Assembly: GCA_963759375.1 (NCBI GenBank)
Contig: CAVWYY010000006.1
Span: 496,001-560,000 of the forward strand
From: DASSUW01 sp963759375
GTDB lineage: Bacteria > Actinomycetota > Thermoleophilia > Solirubrobacterales > Solirubrobacteraceae
Reading direction: 5' to 3'
DNA length: 64,000 nucleotides
Of this stretch, positions 33,390-42,272 are shown piece after piece (within the stretch, counting starts at the first letter, position 1; every line of letters begins with the position of its first letter). The position numbers and the translations under genes were made by a program. The notes beneath the pieces are model-generated. The model was not told the origin of the DNA. It did not search any database and saw only the letters and a program-made list of their open reading frames with translations.

Positions 33390-34058
33390 TCAGGCGCGTT
33401 GGTATACACGACCCGGGCGGCCCGGGCCCTCGGAGTGGAGCTCGCCGGTATCGCTCAGGAGGCCGGTTGCGCGCACGTCGCGCCGGAAATTGGCGGGGTC
33501 GACGGCCTCGCCGCGCAGGGCCTCGTACAGCCGCTGGGCCTGGGACAGCGTGAAGCGGTCCGGAAGGAGACCGCCGGCGACGCGGACGAACCACGCCTTG
33601 TCGGCGACGCGGGCGTGGAGCCTCCAGACCGCGTCGTCGACGATCCGGGCGTGGTCGAGCGCGAGGTCGGGCAGCGCCTCGAGCGCGTGCCAGCTCGCCT
33701 CGCGGCCGGCCGGGCCCTCGGCCGGCAGCGCCTCGGGCGCCACCAGCGCCATGTAGGCGATCGACGGCAGCCAGCCGCGCGGGTCGCGGTCGGGCTCCGC
33801 GTAGGTGCGGAGCTGCTCGAGGTGCACCGAGCCGACACCGGTCTTCTCGCGGAGCTTGCGCTCGGCCGTCTGCTCGGGCGACTCGTTGACGCCCACGAAC
33901 CCGCCCGGCAGCGCGAACATGCCGCGCTGGGGCTCCTCGAGGCGCCGCGCGAGCAGCACGCTGAGCGTGCTGTCGACCAGCGTGAAGACGACCGGGTCGG
34001 CGGTCAGGCCGATCGGCGCCTCGTAGTCCGCCGTGTTGCGGGCCTGGATCCGGTCCAC
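33390..34058 (-). CDS. NUDIX-domain transcriptional regulator-like protein (NrtR type)
   Basis: 222 residues: a NUDIX domain (VVFTLVDSTLSVLLARR, then PGGFVGVNESPEQTAERKLREKTG) and a C-terminal winged-helix-like part (FTLSQAQRLYEALRGEAVDPANFRRDV, GLLSDTGE). The NUDIX box keeps GX5E but has RKLREK where catalytic enzymes have REUXEE, so hydrolysis is probably weak or lost, as in NrtR regulators of NAD metabolism. No NAD gene is adjacent. Confidence 0.8.
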   Translation of the reverse strand: MDRIQARNTADYEAPIGLTADPVVFTLVDSTLSVLLARRLEEPQRGMFALPGGFVGVNESPEQTAERKLREKTGVGSVHLEQLRTYAEPDRDPRGWLPSIAYMALVAPEALPAEGPAGREASWHALEALPDLALDHARIVDDAVWRLHARVADKAWFVRVAGGLLPDRFTLSQAQRLYEALRGEAVDPANFRRDVRATGLLSDTGELHSEGPGRPGRVYQRA

Positions 34059-34076
34059 GCCCCCACTATCGCCGGT

Positions 34077-34283
34077 TCAGACGTCGACCGGCTCGCCGGT
34101 GGCCTCGTCGATCACCTCGATCGCCATCGCCGGGCACGCGCGGGCCGCCTCGAGCACGAGCTCGTCGGGACCCTCGCCGGTGACGACCGCGATCTCGTCC
34201 ACGCGGAACACGTTCGGGGCGATCGCGGCGCAGTCGCCGTGCCCGCAGCAGGAGTACTCGTCGACGCGGGGCAGGAGTGTCAT
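34077..34283 (-). CDS. Ferredoxin
   Basis: 68 residues. Cluster ligands are in CCGHGDCAAIAPNVF and a distant ACPAMAI, the spacing of single-cluster [3Fe-4S]/[4Fe-4S] ferredoxins that serve cytochromes P450 or oxygenases. Acidic throughout. The ATG at 34283 overlaps the stop of the reductase gene (ATGA), so the two proteins are made together and form an electron-transfer pair. Confidence 0.85.
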   Translation of the reverse strand: MTLLPRVDEYSCCGHGDCAAIAPNVFRVDEIAVVTGEGPDELVLEAARACPAMAIEVIDEATGEPVDV

Positions 34284-35398
34284 GCGGCCTTCCTCTCGGT
34301 TGCGGCGTCCGCCAGCCGGCGGCGCCAGGTGGGCAGTTCGCGCGGGCGCCCCACGAGGAGCGCGGCGCACACGGCGCCGTGACGCCTCAGGACGGCGGTG
34401 AACGAGCGGTCCGAGCCGTCGATCTCGACGGCGTCCGCGCCTGCGGCCGAGCCGACGAGCTGGATGCGGATGCCGTACTGGTCGCTCCAGAAGCTCGCGG
34501 GCGGCGCGGCAGCCACGTCGAGCCCGAGGATCGAGCGCGCCACCGCGGCGCCGAGCCGCGCGGCCGGCTCCCAGTGGTCGCCGCCGACGACGTCACCGGC
34601 GGCCCAGATGCCCGGCACGACCGTGCGGCCACACGCGTCGACCGCGACCCGGTCGCCCGCCAGCGGCGAGCCTGCCAGCCAGCGGGTCTCCGGTGCGACA
34701 CCGACCGCGGACAGCACCACGTCGGTCTCGATCTCGCGGCCGTCGGCCAGCACGAGCGAGGTCACCGGCGCGCCGGCGACGGCGGGCAGCGCCGCCTCCA
34801 GGCCCGAGCCGAGCTCGACGCGCACGCCCTCCGCCCGGTGCAGCGCCGCGAACCAGCCGCCGAGCGACAGCCCGAGCACCCGCGCGAGCGGTGCCTCGGC
34901 GGCCTCGATCACGGTCACGTCCACGCCGAGGCGGCGGGCGGTCGCGGCCACCTCGAGCCCGACGAACCCGCCGCCGACGATCGCCAGCCGCGCACCCGGC
35001 GCCAGCGCCGAGCGCAGCCGCTCCGCGTCGGCGACCGTACGCAGCTCGAGCACGTTCGGGCGCCCGACCAGAGAGGGCAGCCGCCGCGGCCGGCTCCCGG
35101 TGGCGACGACGAGCGCGTCGTAGCCGACCGCCCCGTCGTGGAGCACCACCTGCCGCGCGCCCACGTCGAGCGCGCAGGCGCGCCGGCCGAGGAGCAGCTC
35201 GATGTCGTTGTCCGCGTACCAGCCGTCCGGCCGGAACGGCGTCCCGACCAGCTCCTTGGAGAGCGGCGGGCGGTCGTAGGGCGCGACCGGCTCGGCGCAG
35301 ATCACCTGGATCGCGCCGTCGTAGCCGCGCGCGCGCAGCGTCTCGGCCGCGCGCTGGGCGGCGAGACCGCCGCCTGCGATGAGGATGCGTGAGGGCAC
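34280..35398 (-). CDS. NAD(P)H:ferredoxin reductase, pyridine nucleotide-disulphide family
   Basis: 372 residues. FAD site RILIAGGGLAAQRAAETLR; substrate-side PYDRPPLSKELV; NAD(P) site LAIVGGGFVGLEVAATARRL; second FAD motif GIWAAGDVVGG. No redox Cys pair is present, as in putidaredoxin/rhodocoxin reductases. It passes electrons from NAD(P)H to the adjoining ferredoxin; the terminal oxygenase or P450 is not in the window. Confidence 0.88.
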   Translation of the reverse strand: MPSRILIAGGGLAAQRAAETLRARGYDGAIQVICAEPVAPYDRPPLSKELVGTPFRPDGWYADNDIELLLGRRACALDVGARQVVLHDGAVGYDALVVATGSRPRRLPSLVGRPNVLELRTVADAERLRSALAPGARLAIVGGGFVGLEVAATARRLGVDVTVIEAAEAPLARVLGLSLGGWFAALHRAEGVRVELGSGLEAALPAVAGAPVTSLVLADGREIETDVVLSAVGVAPETRWLAGSPLAGDRVAVDACGRTVVPGIWAAGDVVGGDHWEPAARLGAAVARSILGLDVAAAPPASFWSDQYGIRIQLVGSAAGADAVEIDGSDRSFTAVLRRHGAVCAALLVGRPRELPTWRRRLADAATERKAA

Positions 35399-35457
35399 CC
35401 GGGCAGAGTCGGCACCCGCGCGTAAAGGTCAGGGAAAGGCGGGGCCAAAGTTGCGGA

Positions 35458-36018
35458 TCACGACCCGCTGCCGCGACACGCGTCCGGCAGCGGGTGCGTG
35501 AGCCGGTCGCGGTCGCCGAGCGGGATGACCCGGCAGAACGCGTAGCGGCCGTCCTTGACCACCACCCGGAAGTTCATGCCGATGGCGCCGCCGCCCGGGA
35601 GCCGGGCGGTGACCGCGATGCAGTCGAACGCGCCGGTGCGGCGCTGGCCGCCGAGCGAGCGCGGGAACGGCTCGCACTCGACGCCCGACACCGCCTTGGG
35701 CGTCCGCCGCCGCGCATCGCTCTCGACCGCCGCGGAGGCCGCCGCGAGCGATCCGCGGCCCGTCCGCGGGCGCTGCTCACGGTCGACCGAGGCCAGGAAG
35801 GCGGCGTGACGCTGCGCGTCCGCCCGCGCCGCGCGCTCGTCGGCCGCGCGACGGTTCGACGCCACACCGGGCAGCACCAGCGCCGCAGCAATGCCGACGG
35901 CCGCCGCGAACGCGGCCCCGCCCACCGCGATCGCCCGCCAGGGCACGGGCGGAACCGTCTCGCCGCGGGGCGGCGTCCACAGGCCGAGCCAGGCCCCGAG
36001 GGTCTCGATGCGCCTCAC
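35458..36018 (-). CDS. Membrane-anchored protein, GRYAFCR family
   Basis: 186 residues: short cytosolic start (VRRIETLGAWLGLW), one membrane helix (AIAVGGAAFAAAVGIAAALVLPG) and an outer domain with Cys residues ending VVKDGRYAFCRVIPLGDRD then LPDACRG. The same layout and end motif recur in the protein at 57344, so these are paralogues of a lineage-restricted family without known function. The GTG at 36018 opens the natural N-terminus. Confidence 0.65.
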   Translation of the reverse strand: MRRIETLGAWLGLWTPPRGETVPPVPWRAIAVGGAAFAAAVGIAAALVLPGVASNRRAADERAARADAQRHAAFLASVDREQRPRTGRGSLAAASAAVESDARRRTPKAVSGVECEPFPRSLGGQRRTGAFDCIAVTARLPGGGAIGMNFRVVVKDGRYAFCRVIPLGDRDRLTHPLPDACRGSGS

Positions 36019-36094
36019 CCCATCCGAGTATCCGGACGCGTGAGCGCAAGCACAAGCACCGATTCCTACCGCCGGGCGTAAGCTGAGCTGAACG

Positions 36095-37003
36095 ATGCTC
36101 GACCTCCGCCGGCTCCGACTCCTGAGCGAGCTCTCCCGCCGCGGGACGATCGCCGAGGTCGCACGCATCGTCGGCTACACGCCGTCGGCGGTCTCGCAGT
36201 CGCTCGCCCAGCTCGAGCGGCAGGCGGGCGTCGCACTGCTCGAGCGCGACGGGCGGCGGGTACGCCTGACGGCCGCCGCGCACCGGCTCGTCGCCCGCAC
36301 CGAGCGGGCGATCGCCGAGCTCGACGCCGCGGAGGCCGATCTCGCCGCCGAGCAGGGCGCGGTGCACGGCGAGGTCGTGATCGGCGCGTTCCCGACCGCC
36401 GCCGCGCGGCTCGTGATCCCGGCGGTCCGCACGCTCGCCGACCGCCACCCCGAGCTGACCTGCACGGTGCGCGAGCACGAGCCCGAGGACGGCATCGCGC
36501 TGCTGCGCTCCGGCGAGCTCGACCTGCTCCTCTCGGAGAGCTACGGGGACGCGGAGCCGGAGTCCGTGGGCGGGCTCGACCGCCGGCTGCTGCTCACCGA
36601 GCCACTGCTGCTCGTGGTGCGCGAGCCGACCCGGGAGCCGGTCGCGCTGGCGAGTCTGCGCGACGCGCCGTGGATCTCCGGGCTGGCCGGCACGCCGTTC
36701 GCCGCCGCGCTCGACGACGCGTGCCGCGCGGCCGGCTTCGCGCCGCGGGTCGTCCACCGCGCCGACGACGCGGATCTGCATCGGTCGCTGGCCGCGGCCG
36801 GGCTCGGCGTCGGTCTGCTGCCCGAGCTCGCGTGCGCCAGTGCCGAGGCGGTCCACTACGCCCGCGCCACCCCCGAGCCTCCGCCCCGTCGCGTCTGGGC
36901 GCTCCTGCGCCGCGGCGCCGCGCGCCGTCCAGCACTGGCTGCGGTGCTCGACGCGCTGGCGTTGAGACAGGCGCCGGTGCTCGATCCCTACCCCTGCGAC
37001 TGA
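36095..37003 (+). CDS. LysR-family transcriptional regulator
   Basis: 302 residues. N-terminal HTH MLDLRRLRLLSELSRRGTIA, VGYTPSAVSQSLAQLE; C-terminal effector domain with GEVVIGAFPTAAARLVIPAV and LAAAGLGVGLLPELA. This matches the LysR group with one-gene occurrence. It diverges from the membrane protein at 36018 and ends 16 bases inside the convergent TetR gene. The inducer is unknown. Confidence 0.85.
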   Translation: MLDLRRLRLLSELSRRGTIAEVARIVGYTPSAVSQSLAQLERQAGVALLERDGRRVRLTAAAHRLVARTERAIAELDAAEADLAAEQGAVHGEVVIGAFPTAAARLVIPAVRTLADRHPELTCTVREHEPEDGIALLRSGELDLLLSESYGDAEPESVGGLDRRLLLTEPLLLVVREPTREPVALASLRDAPWISGLAGTPFAAALDDACRAAGFAPRVVHRADDADLHRSLAAAGLGVGLLPELACASAEAVHYARATPEPPPRRVWALLRRGAARRPALAAVLDALALRQAPVLDPYPCD

Positions 37004-37542
37004 AGCTCGCGGAGCGCGACGTCGAGCAGCTCGACCTGCCGCTCCGGCGTGGTCACATCGGGCGCGAGCACGGCGTGCAGCGCGAGGCCGTCGACGAGCG
37101 CGTGCAGCCGCTCGGCCTCTCGCTCGGCGTCCGGCGCGCCGAGCGCGTGGACGACCCGCAGACACAGCCCGCGCAACGCGGCATGCGCCTCGTCGCGCAG
37201 CGCGCGCAGCCGCGGGTCGACCAGCGCGCGCATCGTGAACGCGAGCCAGACCTGCATCTCAGCACGGCGCTCGGCATCGAGCGGCAGCACCTGGTGGAGC
37301 AGCTCCGCCGGGTCGTCAAGTGGGGCGACACGCTCGCGCACACGCTCGACCACGAGCTCCATCGCGAACGCCAGCAGGTCGGACTGCGTGTCGAAGTAGT
37401 GGCGCAGCGAGCCGCTGGACCAGCCGGCCTCGGCGGCCACCCGCCGCAGCGATGCGGCCTCGATCCCCTCGCGCATGACGAGGCGCCAGAGCGCGGCGGC
37501 GAGCTCCTCCCGCCGCTCGGCGTGGTCCACCACCTTGGGCAC
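36988..37542 (-). CDS. TetR-family repressor
   Basis: 184 residues with a TetR HTH (GIEAASLRRVAAEAGWSSGSLRHYFDTQSDLL) and a helical C-terminal ligand domain with a TetR_C-like segment (VWLAFTMRALVDPRLRAL). It diverges from the membrane protein gene at 37582, with a palindromic operator between the two starts, so it very likely represses both. Confidence 0.88.
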   Translation of the reverse strand: MPKVVDHAERREELAAALWRLVMREGIEAASLRRVAAEAGWSSGSLRHYFDTQSDLLAFAMELVVERVRERVAPLDDPAELLHQVLPLDAERRAEMQVWLAFTMRALVDPRLRALRDEAHAALRGLCLRVVHALGAPDAEREAERLHALVDGLALHAVLAPDVTTPERQVELLDVALRELQSQG

Positions 37543-37551
37543 GGTTTCGTA

Positions 37552-37573
37552 TTTTAGCGCAGTTGTGCTAAAA
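37552..37573. promoter_or_regulatory. TetR operator palindrome
   Basis: A 22-bp inverted repeat with arms TTTTAGCGCA and TGTGCTAAAA (9 of 10 positions symmetric). It lies 9 bases before the TetR start on one side and 8 bases before the ATG at 37582 on the other. Its AT-rich arms stand out from the GC-rich surroundings. Confidence 0.75.
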
Positions 37574-37581
37574 CATCAGAC

Positions 37582-38196
37582 ATGCTGGTACTGCTCATCG
37601 TCGCCGCCGAGATCGGGTTCTGGGTGCTGCTCGCCGCCGGGCTCGCCGCGCGTTACCTGCTGCGCCGGCGCCGCCTGAGCGTCGTGCTGCTGGTGGGCGC
37701 GCCGCTGCTGGACCTGGTACTGCTCACCGCGACGGTGATCGACCTCAGCCGCGGCGCCACCGCCGAGGCGGCGCACGGCCTGGCGGCCGCCTACATCGGC
37801 TTCTCGATCGCGTTCGGGCACAGCGTCATCCGCTGGGCCGACGAGCGCTTCGCGCACCGGTTCGCCGGCGGCCCTCCGCCCCGGCGCCCGCCGCGCAGCG
37901 GGCTCGAGCGCGCGCGCTACGAGTGGCGCGAGTTCGGCAAGGCCGCGCTCGCCTGGGCGATCAGCACCGGCCTGCTCGTCGCGGCGATCGCGATCGTCGG
38001 CGACGCCGCGCGGACCGAGGCGCTGCAGGGCTGGATCCTGCGGCTCACGATGGTGCTGGCGATCTGGTCGCTGTGGCCGATCACGCACCATTACCGTTCG
38101 GCCCATGAGCGACGAGGCAGACGCCGCGATCGTCGGCGCCCGGATCCGCACGCTGGACGCCCGGCACCCGTCGGCGACGGCGATCGCCTGGCGTGA
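37582..38196 (+). CDS. Integral membrane protein controlled by the adjacent TetR
   Basis: 204 residues with about five hydrophobic segments (LLIVAAEIGFWVLLAAGLAAR, VVLLVGAPLLDLVLLTATVI, AAYIGFSIAFGHSVI, AWAISTGLLVAAIAIVG, LTMVLAIWSLWPI). The final ~30 residues are Arg-rich and overlap the amidohydrolase gene by 92 bases. The ATG lies just after the operator. No transport motif is recognised; TetR control of a membrane protein suggests response to a small hydrophobic compound. Confidence 0.7.
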   Translation: MLVLLIVAAEIGFWVLLAAGLAARYLLRRRRLSVVLLVGAPLLDLVLLTATVIDLSRGATAEAAHGLAAAYIGFSIAFGHSVIRWADERFAHRFAGGPPPRRPPRSGLERARYEWREFGKAALAWAISTGLLVAAIAIVGDAARTEALQGWILRLTMVLAIWSLWPITHHYRSAHERRGRRRDRRRPDPHAGRPAPVGDGDRLA

Positions 38197-39706
38197 CGGC
38201 ACGATCGTCGCGGTCGGCGCCGACGCCGACGTCAGGCCGCACGTCGGCCCGCGCACGAACGTCGTCGACGGCCGCGGCATGGCCGTGCTGCCAGGGCTCG
38301 TCGACAGCCACATCCACCCGTTCTGGGGCACGATCCAGACCCGCGGCGTCGACCTCCGCTCGGCCGCCACGCTCGACGAGGTGCGCAGCCGGCTCGCCGA
38401 CGAGCGCCGCCGCTGCGGGCCCGACGCGTGGGTGCTCGGCCACAGCGTCCGCTACGAGCCGTTCCACGGCTCGGGCATCCGGGCGGATGCGATCGCCGAC
38501 GCCGTCGGCGACGCGCCGGCGCTGCTGAGCTTCTACGACGGCCACACGGCGCTCGCCACCGGGCCGGCGCTCGCGCTGGCGGGCGTGACCGGCGCGCGCG
38601 AGTTCGGCGAGTACGCGGAGGTGGTCGTCGACCCCGACGGCCGCCCGACCGGCGCGCTGCTCGAGGCGGGCGCGATGGACCTCGTGCGCGAGGCCGTCCC
38701 GCCGTGGACCGAGGCCGAGACGCTCGACGCGTTCGCCGCCACGCTGCGAGCGTTCAACCGCGTGGGCCTCACCGGCGCGCACGTGATGATCGGCGACCCG
38801 GACCTGCTCGACGTGTGCCGGGTGCTCGAGGAGCGCGGCGACCTGACCGTGCGGTTGCTGATGCCGATGCACCAGCCGCCGTCGATCAGCGACGAGGAGG
38901 TCGAGGCGCGGCTCGGCCTGGCCGGCGAGCACGGGCGGCTGTGGCGCGCCGGCACCGCGAAGTTCTTCCTCGACGGCGTGCTCGACTCCGGCACCGCCTG
39001 GCTCGTCGACCCCGGCCCCGGGGGCGTCAACGCCGAGCCGTTCTGGCCCGACGTCGGGCGTTACGCCGAGCTCGTGCGCCGCTTCACGGCAGCCGGCTTC
39101 AGCGCGATCACGCACGCGGTCGGCGACGGCGCGGTGCGCGGCGCGCTCGACGCCTACGCGGCGGCCGGGCCGCCGCGGCGCGGCAAGCACCGCGTCGAGC
39201 ACATCGAGACGCTGACCGACGAGGACCTCCCCCGCTTCGCGGCGCTCGACGTGGCCGCGTCGATGCAGCCGCTGCACCTGGAGGGGCTCGACGACCCGAC
39301 GACGCCGAGCTCGTGGGTCGACGGCCTCTCCCCCGGCCGCTACGAGCGCGGCTACCGCACCGCCGACCTGGCGGCCGCGGGCGCGCTCCTCCCGCTCGGC
39401 TCGGACTGGATGGTCGCCGACTACGACCCGCGGGTGGGCATGGCGTGGGCGCGGCTGCGGCGCAAGCCGGGCCACCCCGAGCGCGTGCCGTACCTGCCGG
39501 CGCAGGCCCTCGATGCCGAGCAGGTGCTGCGCGGGTACACGACCGCGCCGGCCGCGGTCGCCGGCGACGAGCACGTCTACGGCCGGCTCCGGCCCGGGCT
39601 GCGCGCCGACATCACGGCGCTGGCCGCCGACCCGGCCGACGTCGACCCCGACGAGCTCCCGGGGCTGCCGGTCGAGCTCACCGTGGTCGACGGGGAGATC
39701 GTGTGA
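38105..39706 (+). CDS. Metal-dependent amidohydrolase, YtcJ-like
   Basis: 533 residues. The metal motif LPGLVDSHIHPFWG follows an N-terminal beta part (AAIVGARIRTLDARHPSATA). Later His residues occur in SAITHAVGDGAV and HRVEHIETLTDEDL, and the Asp in LPLGSDWMVADYDP. The C-terminal GLRADITALAADP closes the composite beta sandwich. YtcJ-type amidohydrolases act on N-acyl or cyclic amides. The stop overlaps the GTG of the amidase gene, so both probably serve one amide-degradation path. Confidence 0.85.
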   Translation: MSDEADAAIVGARIRTLDARHPSATAIAWRDGTIVAVGADADVRPHVGPRTNVVDGRGMAVLPGLVDSHIHPFWGTIQTRGVDLRSAATLDEVRSRLADERRRCGPDAWVLGHSVRYEPFHGSGIRADAIADAVGDAPALLSFYDGHTALATGPALALAGVTGAREFGEYAEVVVDPDGRPTGALLEAGAMDLVREAVPPWTEAETLDAFAATLRAFNRVGLTGAHVMIGDPDLLDVCRVLEERGDLTVRLLMPMHQPPSISDEEVEARLGLAGEHGRLWRAGTAKFFLDGVLDSGTAWLVDPGPGGVNAEPFWPDVGRYAELVRRFTAAGFSAITHAVGDGAVRGALDAYAAAGPPRRGKHRVEHIETLTDEDLPRFAALDVAASMQPLHLEGLDDPTTPSSWVDGLSPGRYERGYRTADLAAAGALLPLGSDWMVADYDPRVGMAWARLRRKPGHPERVPYLPAQALDAEQVLRGYTTAPAAVAGDEHVYGRLRPGLRADITALAADPADVDPDELPGLPVELTVVDGEIV

Positions 39707-41061
39707 GCGCGCGCGAGCTCGCCGCGGCGATCGCGTCCGGCTCGATCTCGGCCGCCGAGACGATGGAGACCCACCTGGCGCGGATCGCCGAGGTCAACCC
39801 GGACGTCAACGCGATCGTCACGCTCGACGAACCCGGCGCCCGCGCAGCGGCCGCCGACGCGGACCGGGCGGTCGCCCGCGGCGACGCGCTCGGCCCACTG
39901 CACGGGCTGCCGATCGCCGTCAAGGACCTCGAGGACACGGCCGGGATGCGGACGACCTACGGCTCGCCGTTGTTCGCCGACAACGTCCCGGAGACCGACA
40001 GCCTGCTCGTCGAGCGGCTGCGGCGCGCGGGCGCGATCGTGATCGGCAAGACGAACACGCCGGAGTTCGGCGCCGGCTCGCAGACGTTCAACCGCGTGTT
40101 CGGCGTGACCCGCAACCCGTACGACCGGACACGGACGACCGGCGGCAGCAGCGGCGGCGCCGCCGCGGCGGTGGCCACGGAGATGCTCCCGTTCGCCGAC
40201 GGGTCCGACCTCGCGTCGAGCATCCGCAACCCCGCGTCGTTCTGCAACGTCGTCGGGCTCCGCCCGTCGCCCGGCCGGATCCCGGTGGCCGACGACCAGT
40301 CCGACCCGTGGGGCTCGCTCGCCGTCGTCGGCCCGATCGCCCGGACGGTCGACGACGCGGCGCTGCTGTTCGGCGCGCTCGCCGGCCACGACGCGCGCGA
40401 CCCGCTGTCGGTCGACGCCCCCGCCGACGCGCTCGCGCCCGTCGCGCCGGCGGCGCTCGACGGGCTGCGCGTGGCCTGGAGCCGCAACCTCGGAGACCTG
40501 CCGGTGGCGGCCGCGGTCACCGCCGTGCTCGAGCCCTGCCGCGACCGGCTCGCCGGCTCGATCGTCACCGACGCCGAGCCCGACCTGCGGGCCGCCGACG
40601 CGGTGTTCGACACGCTGCGGGCGCTCGGTTTCGCCGCCTTCGCGCCACTGCTCGACGAGCACGAGGCCGACCTCAAGGACACGGTCGTCTGGAACATCCG
40701 CAAGGGGCTCGCGCTCGGCCCCGCGGAGATCGCGACGGCGCTCGGCGCCCGCGGCGCCCTCTACGCGGAGATGCAGCGGTTCATGGCCGGCTACGACGTG
40801 CTGGCGCTCCCGGTCGCCCAGGTCGCGCCGTTCCCGGTCGAGGTCGAGTGGGTGCGCGAGATCGAGGGCGTGGAGATGGAGCACTACGTCGCCTGGCTGC
40901 GGACGTGCTCGCGGATCACGGTGACCGGCCACCCGGCGATCTCGATCCCCGCCGGGTTCACGCCCGGCGGCCTGCCGGTCGGGCTGCAGCTCGTCGGCCG
41001 CTTCCGGCAGGAGCGGCGGCTGCTGGAGATCGCCGCCGCGTTCGAGGCCGCGCTCGCCTAA
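39703..41061 (+). CDS. Amidase signature family enzyme
   Basis: 452 residues. The Ser-cisSer-Lys triad is visible: Lys in LPIAVKDLEDTAG, cis-Ser in RTTGGSSGGAAAAVA, and nucleophile Ser in DGSDLASSIRNPASF. The C-terminus GHPAISIPAGFTPGGLPVGLQLVG is typical. It hydrolyses an amide to acid plus ammonia; a role in tRNA-Gln amidation is unlikely because gatB/gatC are absent. GTGTGA overlap with the preceding amidohydrolase gene indicates coupling. Confidence 0.88.
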   Translation: MSARELAAAIASGSISAAETMETHLARIAEVNPDVNAIVTLDEPGARAAAADADRAVARGDALGPLHGLPIAVKDLEDTAGMRTTYGSPLFADNVPETDSLLVERLRRAGAIVIGKTNTPEFGAGSQTFNRVFGVTRNPYDRTRTTGGSSGGAAAAVATEMLPFADGSDLASSIRNPASFCNVVGLRPSPGRIPVADDQSDPWGSLAVVGPIARTVDDAALLFGALAGHDARDPLSVDAPADALAPVAPAALDGLRVAWSRNLGDLPVAAAVTAVLEPCRDRLAGSIVTDAEPDLRAADAVFDTLRALGFAAFAPLLDEHEADLKDTVVWNIRKGLALGPAEIATALGARGALYAEMQRFMAGYDVLALPVAQVAPFPVEVEWVREIEGVEMEHYVAWLRTCSRITVTGHPAISIPAGFTPGGLPVGLQLVGRFRQERRLLEIAAAFEAALA

Positions 41062-41094
41062 CGCCGGTCGGCGGATCTGCCGATCTACGCCCTT

Positions 41095-41499
41095 ATGGTG
41101 AAACGCATCGCCGCCGGCCTCGTCGGGGTCGGCCTCATCGGGGGCGTCGGATCGGTCGCCTACAACCCGGACGGCTCGGCGACGGTGACGATCGACGACC
41201 ACGGCAAGAAGACCACGGTCAACCTGCCGATGGAGGTGGGCGGCAAGTCGTACGACTGCCCGGACGGCATCGACGACAAGCTCTCGCCCTACGACGTGCG
41301 AGCCGGTCGCATCACGCTGACGCTCCGGCAGGTCCGCAAGCAGGAGAAGGCGATCGAGAAGGCGCATCCCGACGGCAACGCGTCGAAGGCGGTGTCGCAG
41401 CGGTATGTCCGCCTCACACGCAAGGACGACCGCCTGGTCGACCTCTTCAACGACACGGTCGACGAGCGCAACGCGATTCTCGAGCGCGACTGCGACTAG
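41095..41499 (+). CDS. Small membrane-anchored hypothetical protein
   Basis: 134 residues. An N-terminal hydrophobic stretch (IAAGLVGVGLIGGVGSVA) acts as anchor or signal, followed by a beta segment (SATVTIDDHGKKTTVNLPM) and a charged helical C-terminal half with two Cys (SYDCPDG, ERDCD). It ends convergently with the MOSC gene with a 4-base overlap. Unknown function. Confidence 0.6.
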   Translation: MVKRIAAGLVGVGLIGGVGSVAYNPDGSATVTIDDHGKKTTVNLPMEVGGKSYDCPDGIDDKLSPYDVRAGRITLTLRQVRKQEKAIEKAHPDGNASKAVSQRYVRLTRKDDRLVDLFNDTVDERNAILERDCD

Positions 41500-42272
41500 A
41501 CGAGCCGCGCGGCGTCGCCGACGCGCACGGTGCCCGGACGCTCGACGGTCGCATAGACGCCGAAGGGCGCCTTGACGAGCTCGCCGTCCGGCGCCTCGAT
41601 CGGGTCGCGGTAGGCGACGATCCCTCGCAACGTGGCGTGGTCGCGCACGCCCGTGCGTGGGTCATGCGTGGTCGCGACGCAGCGCGGGACGGGGCCTGAG
41701 ACACGGAGCCGGCAGCCGCCGACATCGATCGCGCGGCCGTACCACGTGTCCTCCTCGTGCGGCTCGAGCCCGCCGAGCGTGATCGTCATCCGGAAGCGCC
41801 GCGCGCCCAGCGGCGTGCCGAGCTCGCGCTCGAGCCGCGCCACCGAGCCGTCGCCGAGGAGCGTGACCGGCGTGACGTCGATCCCGCGGCGGCGATCGGT
41901 CCCCTCCAAGAGCTCGACGCGCTCCCCCAGGTACTCGGACAGCACATCCGAGAACGGCCCCACGACGCGCCGGCCCGGCGCCGGACGGTCGTCGTCCCAC
42001 GTGACCCGGCCGCTGGCCGCGTCGCCCAGCGCGATCGGGCCCTCGGTCACGCGACCGTCGGGGAAGAGCAGACGCAGCCGGCCGTCCTCGACCGTGGGGA
42101 CCACGGCCTTCAGCGGGCCGAGCGGCGCGCCGTACTGCCGCCCGTTGGCGGCGACGACGAAGAACCGGCGATCCTCGGGGATCCCGTCCTCGCCGACGTA
42201 TACCGACCCGGGATGCGCGAGCCGCATCCCCTTGACGACGGCGATCGACAGCTCGCTGACCACGGTGGTCAC
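41496..42272 (-). CDS. MOSC-domain protein
   Basis: 258 residues with an N-terminal MOSC beta-barrel part (SELSIAVVKGMRLAHPGSVYV, EDRRFFVVAANG) and the MOSC core (RRFRMTITLGGLEPHEEDTWYG, VGGCRLRVSGPVPRCVATTHDPRTG). The Cys of PRCVATT is the conserved residue expected to bind sulphur or molybdenum cofactor. MOSC proteins take part in molybdenum-cofactor sulphur transfer or N-hydroxylated compound reduction. The start overlaps the upstream kinase gene stop. Confidence 0.82.
   Translation of the reverse strand: MTTVVSELSIAVVKGMRLAHPGSVYVGEDGIPEDRRFFVVAANGRQYGAPLGPLKAVVPTVEDGRLRLLFPDGRVTEGPIALGDAASGRVTWDDDRPAPGRRVVGPFSDVLSEYLGERVELLEGTDRRRGIDVTPVTLLGDGSVARLERELGTPLGARRFRMTITLGGLEPHEEDTWYGRAIDVGGCRLRVSGPVPRCVATTHDPRTGVRDHATLRGIVAYRDPIEAPDGELVKAPFGVYATVERPGTVRVGDAARLV

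Noticed and set aside
41062..41094. Inverted repeat after the amidase gene as a terminator
   Set aside because: Arms are only six bases with a mismatch and a six-base loop; too weak to support.
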